From positions 1-5,594 of the forward strand of contig CAJCIF010000040.1 in NCBI GenBank assembly GCA_903970355.1: DNA of 5,594 nucleotides. Reading direction: 5' to 3'. The DNA is from Actinomycetota bacterium. GTDB taxonomy: Bacteria; Cyanobacteriota; Vampirovibrionia; Obscuribacterales; Obscuribacteraceae. Positions within the stretch are counted from its first letter, which is position 1. Each line of letters opens with the position of its first letter. Below the pieces are notes generated by a model, which was not told the DNA's origin, searched no databases, and was given only the letters and a program-made list of their open reading frames with translations. The position numbers were made by a program, and so were the translations under genes. Below are positions 1 through 4,561 of the stretch, piece after piece.

Positions 1-1749
1 TGAAAGTGCTTGCCCGACTTGCATTGAATTGGCGCCGTTTGAACTCAGTTGAGTGGACACGCCTAGGCGTACTGCCGCTTCTCCTTTAATGCCTTCCAGT
101 CTTCCTGATACGAGAGAAAGTGAGACAGCAACTTGATCGGCACCGCACCGTAAACATGCTGCTTGCGCTGCACCGAGTTGGCCAATCACTGCATCTAGTG
201 CGGCGAGATCGGAAGCATCGAGGCGGTCGTTTCCAGAAAATTTACTGCATACAGCAAGACCGACTGAAGCGGCTTGTTGCAGTGCCATTTCACTGAAACT
301 GGTTGCTTGCGCGATTTGCAATTGCCAGTCTGAACCAGAAGTCCAGGTATCTTTTCCATCGGCAATTTGAGTGGTGCCATTTTCCTTGTTGGTAATGGTC
401 AAGTCCATATAAGCATTGTGGATGTGGGTTGTTCGACCATCAAAATCAATTTCAGGTGTTTTGAAGGTTAGACCATGTGCCAATGACCAATCTGATGAAT
501 AGAGGATTTTGTTGGCAAGATCGCGAGATTCTATATGGTGCGTTAATGTATTGTTAGTGGTTACACCGCCATCCGCTTCCTCGGACTTGATAACACCGTT
601 ATGGACAGACACAGTAACTCTATGTCCGTCAAGTGTTGCAGCAACGGATCGGTCGCCGTCTTTGAAGTCTAGGTGTTTTGCGCTGTCGGTTAGTTCGTTT
701 GTTTTCGAAACTCGACTGGTTGTGCCGAAAAGAATGTCCCCGTTTGTATCACGTCTGAAAAGACCATGCATTTCTTCAAGCTCTGGACCGCTTGGAGAGA
801 GTTTTACAAGGTCAAATTCTCGAACTTTTCCGTCGAAGACGTGGAAGATTTTTTTACTAGTATGGTCATAGAGAAAAACGCCCGGCTGGGTTGTTAGTTT
901 GAATAATTTGTTTTCCTGTTGATCATATAGTGTCGCCAAGACACCATCGGCCATGTTGCCGAGACCTTCGGGGGCCTTTTCAATGAATTCCAAGGTCAAT
1001 CGTGATTTAAGATGGTCCTTAAGATCCACTACGCAGCTACCAAAGTGCTGCACAGCTACCTGATCTGAGATTTCATCCCACCGGCCTTTGCCCTTAAAGT
1101 ATTCGTATGTTGATTTGAGTTTGTCGGAAGCATCATGTTCTGCAATATGCCGAATAGCCTGGCCGTTAGGTTTGAACCATGTCTCGGTGTAGTTTTTTAC
1201 ATCTTTTGGATCGTGCTTTTCTACATAAGCGCTGCCGTCTGGAGAAACATATATATCGTCGCCCTTTGCGTCCATTTTGATGAGCGCGCCTTTATCAGAA
1301 AGCTTACAGCGCACGCCGTTTTCGATCCATTGCTCACCTGGTTTATGGTGCGCAAGAGCCGCTTCTCTTTCTTTTTGAAGGGCGGTTAGTTCGGTATTGT
1401 CTACGGTGGCTTTATCGTTTCCATAGGCCCGCGCCACAACTTGATCGACACCTGCTTGAACATCTTTTCTAAAAGCAGCATCTGACCAAAGGGCTTTGTT
1501 CACATCAATGCGAAGGTCGGACAGATCGTATGTGCCATTTGCAGCGTTAGGAGTGAGAAGAGAGCGAAATCCAGCAGCGTCTGACCACGTTTGGCTTGAC
1601 AGGTCGGCTGTTACTGCCTGACCGGCAGGAGTTGTCGTAGCCGTTGCATCCGTCCCTGCTTTGGGTGGTTGACCGTTAGTCGCAGCTTGCTCCCCGCCCG
1701 TTACAGGTGGTTTCAAATCTTCTGGTTTGGCGTTAGCGTTCTCAGCCAT
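1..1749 (-). CDS. Large hydrophilic protein of unknown function, C-terminus cut off by window edge
   Basis: Reading the minus strand from the ATG at 1749 down to base 1 gives 583 codons without a stop, so the gene continues past the left edge. I do not recognise the family. Residues 1-45 are rich in Ala, Pro, Thr, Gly, Asn and Gln and look disordered. There is no signal peptide and no evident membrane segment. Two short related segments follow, around W55 (WSDAAGFR) and W88 (WSDAAFR). Residues 125-450 are polar with many Gly/Asp turns (for example DTNGD at 334-338) and look beta-rich. The tail from about 484 is helical and Ala-rich, with an EF-hand-like stretch at 503-515. The start is the first ATG after a stop-rich gap. 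It lacks a convincing Shine-Dalgarno; GGGA lies only 2 nt upstream. The gene is in the same direction as fabV, 118 bp downstream of it, and may be cotranscribed. That the frame is coding is well supported; its function is unknown. Confidence 0.88.
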   Translation of the reverse strand, partial: MAENANAKPEDLKPPVTGGEQAATNGQPPKAGTDATATTTPAGQAVTADLSSQTWSDAAGFRSLLTPNAANGTYDLSDLRIDVNKALWSDAAFRKDVQAGVDQVVARAYGNDKATVDNTELTALQKEREAALAHHKPGEQWIENGVRCKLSDKGALIKMDAKGDDIYVSPDGSAYVEKHDPKDVKNYTETWFKPNGQAIRHIAEHDASDKLKSTYEYFKGKGRWDEISDQVAVQHFGSCVVDLKDHLKSRLTLEFIEKAPEGLGNMADGVLATLYDQQENKLFKLTTQPGVFLYDHTSKKIFHVFDGKVREFDLVKLSPSGPELEEMHGLFRRDTNGDILFGTTSRVSKTNELTDSAKHLDFKDGDRSVAATLDGHRVTVSVHNGVIKSEEADGGVTTNNTLTHHIESRDLANKILYSSDWSLAHGLTFKTPEIDFDGRTTHIHNAYMDLTITNKENGTTQIADGKDTWTSGSDWQLQIAQATSFSEMALQQAASVGLAVCSKFSGNDRLDASDLAALDAVIGQLGAAQAACLRCGADQVAVSLSLVSGRLEGIKGEAAVRLGVSTQLSSNGANSMQVGQALS

Positions 1750-1750
1750 A

Positions 1751-1816
1751 ATCCCAATACTGAGTGGAGAATATTTGGATGTAAAGTATCCCAATTAGTA
1801 AAAAATTTCATTGGGA
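1751..1816. repeat. Three copies of an ATTGGGA half-site ahead of the 583-codon gene
   Basis: ATCCCAAT occurs at 1751-1758 and again at 1788-1795, 37 bp apart. The inverse ATTGGGA lies at 1810-1816. The second and third copies form a perfect 7-bp inverted repeat (1789-1795 and 1810-1816) around an AT-rich 14-bp centre. The copy nearest the gene ends one base before the start codon at 1749. The arrangement resembles operator half-sites. Read as minus-strand RNA, the 7-bp stem could also fold downstream of fabV, but no clean U-tract follows it, so it is a poor intrinsic terminator. The protein that binds here, if any, is unknown. Confidence 0.5.
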
Positions 1817-1818
1817 GA

Positions 1819-1828
1819 ACTACGTAGT
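1819..1828. promoter_or_regulatory. 10-bp perfect palindrome between fabV and the downstream gene
   Basis: ACTACGTAGT is a self-complementary 10-mer placed 40 bp beyond the fabV stop and 2 bp beyond the outer ATTGGGA copy. It could be part of the same regulatory region, or chance. Its role is not established. Confidence 0.25.
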
Positions 1829-1867
1829 AGATCGGCTGAAAAGTTTAATTGTGTGATAGCGAAAAGG

Positions 1868-3061
1868 CTATACGTCCAGACTAACTGGCGCTTCATAATC
1901 GACACCAGGAAGCCCGAAACCGAAGAGCTTCAAGAACTCTGTCTTGTATCCTTCGAAGTCGGATATATCCCGAATGTTCTCGCTAGTCACTTCCAGCCAA
2001 AGTTTTTGGACGGCTTGCTGGACGTCTTCCCTCATTTCCCAATCGTCTACCCGAACCCGACCATCGCTATCTAACGTAGGTTGTTTACTGTTGTAAAACT
2101 GAGTAGCAAACAAACGGTACATCTGTTCGATGCAACCTTCGTGCAAACCTTTCTCCTTCATGACTTTGTAGAGAAGTGAGATGTAGAGCGGTACAACTGG
2201 GATGGCAGAACTTGCCTGGGTAACAACTGCCTTGTTGATGGAGACCAGGGCTTTGCCATTTTCATGAGCAAGCATGGCCGATATTTTCTTAGCAGTTGTT
2301 TCTAGATCTTTCTTAGCTTGACCAATAGTGCCATCTCTGTAGATCGGCCAGGTTACTGAAGGTCCGATGTAAGAATAGGCAACTGTCATCGCCCCTGGTG
2401 CCAATACTCCGGCTTTTTTGAGAGCTTCTATCCAGAAAAGCCAATCTTCGCCACCCATAACAGCAAGTGTATCTGTTACTTCCGCTCCATTAGCGGGTTC
2501 GATTGTGATGTCCTTAATTAGTTCCTTATCGGTATCGAGAGTTTTGGCTGTGAAAGTTTGTCCGATTGGTTTCAGAGCAGAACTATATACGGTACCATTT
2601 CTTGGATGCACTCTTTTGGGGGAAGCGAGGCTGTATATGACGGCATCTACTTGGCCGAGATCCTTTTTGATCGTCTCGCAAACCTGTTCTTTCATCTCAT
2701 CAGAGAAAGCATCGCCATTGAAATTTTTAGTGTAGAGACCTTCTGCTTTTGCAAATTTTTCAAACGCAGTCGAATTGTAATAACCTGCTGTTGCTGGTTT
2801 TCCACCTTCTGGCGGCTTTTCAAAAAATACGCCAATGGTGTCGGCGCCAGCACCAAATGCAAGTGCAATGCGAGAAGCCAGACCATAACCGGTCGATGAC
2901 CCAATCACCAAAACTTTCTTCGGCCCCGATTCAATCGGTGGTTTGCTTTTTACGTAGTTGATTTGCTCTTGAACGTGAGCTTCGCAACCAGTGGGATGCG
3001 ACGTTATACAGATGAATCCGCGAATTCTTGGTTTGATAACAGTAGTAGTCATGGTGCTCAT
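1868..3061 (-). CDS. fabV: FabV-type trans-2-enoyl-ACP/CoA reductase (NADH)
   Basis: This is a complete 397-residue protein, the usual length for FabV/TER. The family is cytoplasmic and uses NADH to reduce the trans-2 double bond of enoyl thioesters. In FabV this is the last step of each type II fatty acid elongation cycle; in TER the substrate is a CoA ester such as crotonyl-CoA. Visible marks are the N-terminal [18 protein letters not shown] block, the nucleotide-binding loop GSSTGYG (54-60), FFEKP (79-83) at the end of the next strand where the family sets NADH preference, YSLASPKR (143-150), and the catalytic pair Y241 and K250 spaced Tyr-x8-Lys. The segment TAGYYN (91-96) has Tyr where I recall Trp being usual. 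The start at 3061 is preferred to the Met at residue 4 because an AGG lies 9 nt upstream. It ends with TAG. FabV is insensitive to triclosan in characterised bacteria. Sequence alone does not settle ACP versus CoA substrate. Confidence 0.94.
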   Translation of the reverse strand: MSTMTTTVIKPRIRGFICITSHPTGCEAHVQEQINYVKSKPPIESGPKKVLVIGSSTGYGLASRIALAFGAGADTIGVFFEKPPEGGKPATAGYYNSTAFEKFAKAEGLYTKNFNGDAFSDEMKEQVCETIKKDLGQVDAVIYSLASPKRVHPRNGTVYSSALKPIGQTFTAKTLDTDKELIKDITIEPANGAEVTDTLAVMGGEDWLFWIEALKKAGVLAPGAMTVAYSYIGPSVTWPIYRDGTIGQAKKDLETTAKKISAMLAHENGKALVSINKAVVTQASSAIPVVPLYISLLYKVMKEKGLHEGCIEQMYRLFATQFYNSKQPTLDSDGRVRVDDWEMREDVQQAVQKLWLEVTSENIRDISDFEGYKTEFLKLFGFGLPGVDYEAPVSLDV

Positions 3062-3091
3062 TTATTAGTACCTAAGCGGTGTTGGACGGAA

Positions 3092-3146
3092 AATTGACTG
3101 GAATTTCTGATCATTCCTAATTTCGCCTTGCAAGTCAATTAAGGCG
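3092..3146. promoter_or_regulatory. Nested inverted repeats over the fabV promoter (candidate operator)
   Basis: Two perfect inverted repeats overlap the predicted promoter. CGCCTT (3124-3129) pairs with AAGGCG (3141-3146) across 11 bp and encloses the -35. AATTGACT (3092-3099) pairs with AGTCAATT (3133-3140) across 33 bp, so the promoter hexamer TTGACT is present on both strands around the -10. A smaller pair, GGAAT (3100-3104) and ATTCC (3113-3117), lies inside. Such dyads are typical of repressor binding sites. The regulator cannot be named from the sequence. Confidence 0.4.
3110..3138 (-). promoter_or_regulatory. Predicted fabV promoter
   Basis: On the minus strand, TTGACT (3138-3133) matches five of six bases of the -35 consensus. 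A 17-bp spacer leads to AATGAT (3115-3110), which matches four of six bases of the -10 consensus. Transcription would begin near 3103, giving a leader of about 42 nt before the fabV ATG. The optimal spacing is the strongest point and the -10 is weak. No transcript data support it. Confidence 0.45.
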
Positions 3147-3170
3147 GGGTGGAGTTTTAAGAATAAAGCT

Positions 3171-3300
3171 GGAGTCATAAAAACGGAGTCATAAAAGGGG
3201 GCTTCATAAACGCGCCGTGTCATAAAAACGGAGTCATAAAAACTGGGGTCATAAATGTGCCGTGAATCTGCCGTGTCATTAAAACGAGCACATTAAAAGC
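3171..3300. repeat. Tandem array of nine 14-15-bp units, consensus GGAGTCATAAAAAC
   Basis: Units begin at 3171, 3185, 3200, 3215, 3230, 3245, 3260, 3271 and 3286. Units 1, 2 and 5 are nearly identical (GGAGTCATAAAA). Units 4 and 8 begin CCGTGTCAT instead of GGAGTCAT. Unit 7 is degenerate and only 11 bp long, and unit 9 reads CATTAAAA. Eight of nine keep a CATAAA or CATTAAA core, and the first bases are mostly GG or CC. The array begins about 33 bp upstream of the predicted fabV -35 and fills much of the gap to the YciI-like gene. It is not a CRISPR: the units are contiguous and lack spacers. It may be clustered protein-binding sites or a slippage-generated minisatellite. Confidence 0.8.
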
Positions 3301-3401
3301 GGAAGTACCCTCTCAAGTTGAAAAAGACTACCGGTCTGAAGTGAAGCGACAATCCGGACACCTATTGGAAGTTGAAAAAAGGGAAGCTAAGGGGTGGGTA
3401 A
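3301..3401. other. Gene-free stretch downstream of the YciI-like gene
   Basis: No coding frame is evident here. The 11-mer AAGTTGAAAAA occurs twice in direct orientation, at 3315-3325 and 3369-3379, 54 bp apart. On the minus strand a short stem (AGAC at 3337-3334 with GTCT at 3328-3325, loop of 5) is followed by a T-run. This could be a weak terminator for the YciI-like transcript, but a 4-bp stem is poor evidence. A second T-run (3380-3375) has no clear stem before it. Confidence 0.35.
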
Positions 3402-3725
3402 CTATTTTCTGACTAAGCCCACAAAGCTAGGCCCGACGCGGCATGGGTGGGTTTCGATCTTTTGCCAGACCTTGCCTGTTACATAAGGTTCTCTTTTCAA
3501 CCAGTCGTCGAGCTCTTCCTTATTATCAAAATCACAAATCATGGCCGACCCGACCATTTGATCAGATTCATTTAAAATCGCCACACCAAAAAGCATTTTC
3601 CCCGCGTCCCTCATCTGGTCGCCCAGAGCGATGTGGGCCTGCCGGCTGGCAAGCCTTCGTTCTAGAGCAGCCTCATCAGTACCATCGTAGCCCAAAACCA
3701 GGTATTGCACAGCGATTTCCTCCAT
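3402..3725 (-). CDS. YciI-like (YCII domain) small protein
   Basis: This is a complete protein of 107 residues and a typical length for a stand-alone YCII domain, which has a ferredoxin-like alpha/beta fold. Visible family features are the first strand (VQYLVLGYD, 6-14), the helix carrying R28-x-x-H31 (SRQAHIALGDQMRDAGK), a strand with FGVAILNESDQMVGS (46-60), the AMICDFDNKEELDDWL segment (61-76), and the REPYVTGKVWQKIE block (78-91), which corresponds to the family's DP-F/Y-V motif with Glu for Asp. His31 matches the conserved YCII histidine suggested as catalytic in some members. Exact reactions are unknown for most of the family. The start at 3725 is the only Met early in the frame and has just a weak GGA 4 nt upstream. 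It is divergent from the TetR gene, a common layout for a regulator and its target. Confidence 0.86.
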   Translation of the reverse strand: MEEIAVQYLVLGYDGTDEAALERRLASRQAHIALGDQMRDAGKMLFGVAILNESDQMVGSAMICDFDNKEELDDWLKREPYVTGKVWQKIETHPCRVGPSFVGLVRK

Positions 3726-3748
3726 TTGGTCCGATCAGAGTACCAAAT
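3724..3748. promoter_or_regulatory. 7-bp inverted repeat over the YciI-like start codon
   Basis: ATTTGGT (3724-3730) and ACCAAAT (3742-3748) form a perfect inverted repeat with an 11-bp centre. One arm overlaps the ATG of the YciI-like gene (3725-3723). It could be an operator for the divergent TetR regulator. In the mRNA it could also form a hairpin covering the start codon and weak ribosome binding site. Neither use is proven. Confidence 0.4.
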
Positions 3749-3771
3749 CATTAACGCAATCCGAATTCACG

Positions 3772-3791
3772 TTCCCTCCACGGGAAGTGGA
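3772..3791. promoter_or_regulatory. Interleaved palindromes in the divergent intergenic region
   Basis: Four consecutive 5-mers, TTCCC, TCCAC, GGGAA and GTGGA, form two overlapping inverted repeats. The first pairs with the third and the second with the fourth. They sit in the middle of the 122-bp gap, directly before an AATAAT (3792-3797) that could act as a -10 for the TetR gene, although no good -35 is seen. This is a candidate operator or a pair of alternative hairpins. Confidence 0.3.
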
Positions 3792-3810
3792 AATAATGAA
3801 AATCACGGGC

Positions 3811-3824
3811 GGACGGGTCCGTCC
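3811..3824. promoter_or_regulatory. GGACGG-GT-CCGTCC palindrome in the TetR leader
   Basis: Perfect 6-bp arms flank a 2-bp centre, 24 bp before the regulator's start codon. TetR-family dimers often bind such short dyads next to their own gene, so this is a reasonable autoregulatory operator. The same half-site GGACGG appears once in the fabV leader (3084-3089), but without its partner arm. Confidence 0.4.
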
Positions 3825-3835
3825 ACGAAGGAGAA

Positions 3836-3840
3836 AGAGG
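3836..3840 (+). promoter_or_regulatory. Ribosome binding site of the TetR gene
   Basis: AGAGG lies 7 nt before the ATG at 3848 and supports that start over the internal Met codons at residues 10 and 12. A stronger AAGGAG at 3828-3833 is 14 nt away and too distant for this ATG. Confidence 0.6.
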
Positions 3841-3847
3841 TAGGTCA

Positions 3848-4540
3848 ATGAACACGTTACAGGCAGTTGAACAAATGAGCATGATTCCGAGGCGCGGACC
3901 CGGGCGACCGAAGCAATCGGAAGAAGTGAATTTGGCGAGAAAGGAAGAGATTCTCAAAGCGGCAACTGAGCTTTTTGCACGGCAAGGTTATCGCAACGCC
4001 GATTTGCAAGTTGTCGCAGACGAACTTGGCATAGGCAAAGGCACAATTTACAGAGCCTTCCCGACCAAGCAAGAATTGTTTTTTGCAGCAGTAGACCGCG
4101 GTTTGCAGCGGTTGCGTGACCACATTGCGGTTAAGGCGATTGGCGAAGCCGATTTGGTTCGACGAATCTACATAGTGATAAGTGAATATCTCGGCTTTTT
4201 CGATGAGAACGAAGCTTTGATCGAGTTGTTCCTTTTGGAACGTTCGGAATTCCGGGACCGTGAAAAATCGACCTATTTCCAACATCGCGATCGCAATATC
4301 GGCGAATGGAAGCGCATGTTGAAAGAACTCGTCGAAGCCGGTCGTCTCCGCTCAGTATCAGTAGATGCAATATCTGATGCTATGACGGACATGCTCTACG
4401 GCGCCGTTTTCACTCAGTACTTCGCACGTGAAAAGAGAACATTGAAATCGAGAACAGACGAAATCGTCGATATCTTTTTCAATGGCGTCTTATCGGATTC
4501 TGAGAAAGACAAAGCCAGAGTGATTTCACTTAGTGCTTAA
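3848..4540 (+). CDS. TetR/AcrR family transcriptional regulator
   Basis: This is a complete 230-residue protein, slightly long for the family because of an N-terminal extension. Residues 14-22 (PRRGPGRPK) form a basic GRP hook of the AT-hook kind that can grip the minor groove. The TetR_N DNA-binding domain follows: helix 1 (EEILKAATELFARQGY, 33-48), then the helix-turn-helix LQVVADELGIGKGTIYRAF (about 53-71), then PTKQELFFAAVDRG. The remainder is an all-helical ligand and dimerisation region, of which DMLYGAVFTQYFAR (181-194) is typical. The ligand cannot be inferred. It probably acts as a repressor of its own gene and of the divergent YciI-like gene, given the palindromes between them. A role in fatty acid control is possible, since fabV lies nearby, but is not shown. 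It ends in TAA, 21 bp from the stop of the convergent gene. Confidence 0.93.
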   Translation: MNTLQAVEQMSMIPRRGPGRPKQSEEVNLARKEEILKAATELFARQGYRNADLQVVADELGIGKGTIYRAFPTKQELFFAAVDRGLQRLRDHIAVKAIGEADLVRRIYIVISEYLGFFDENEALIELFLLERSEFRDREKSTYFQHRDRNIGEWKRMLKELVEAGRLRSVSVDAISDAMTDMLYGAVFTQYFAREKRTLKSRTDEIVDIFFNGVLSDSEKDKARVISLSA

Positions 4541-4560
4541 TCGGCACATGCCGTAAAGCA
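4534..4560. terminator. Imperfect inverted repeat between convergent genes (possible bidirectional terminator)
   Basis: TGCTT (4534-4538) pairs with AAGCA (4556-4560), and CGGC (4542-4545) pairs with GCCG (4550-4553), with a small asymmetric internal loop between the stems. The structure overlaps the TetR stop codon and ends just before the stop of the opposing gene, where a shared terminator would be expected. It lacks a proper T-run on either side (only TTTAG on the plus strand), so support is moderate at best. Confidence 0.35.
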
Positions 4561-4561
4561 T

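Noticed and set aside
509..871. 120-codon open frame on the plus strand
   Set aside because: It lies wholly inside the 583-codon minus-strand frame, its translation has no recognisable domain, and the opposite strand is open over a much longer span.
1789..1816. Intrinsic terminator of fabV
   Set aside because: The 7-bp stem has a 14-nt loop that contains the T-run, and no T-run follows it, so the canonical layout is not met.
2418..2899. Overlapping plus-strand open frames within fabV
   Set aside because: They are antisense shadows of a clearly recognised enzyme gene.
3171..3300. CRISPR array
   Set aside because: Units are 14-15 bp, contiguous and without unique spacers, and no cas genes are present.
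3171..3300. Pentapeptide-repeat coding sequence based on the 15-bp period
   Set aside because: The 14-bp and 11-bp units break the phase, and two of the three minus-strand frames contain stops within the array. The one frame open across most of it is reported only as a low-interest finding.
3857..4285. 142-codon minus-strand frame opposite the TetR gene
   Set aside because: The plus strand encodes a full TetR regulator with a good ribosome binding site, and the antisense translation shows no family features.
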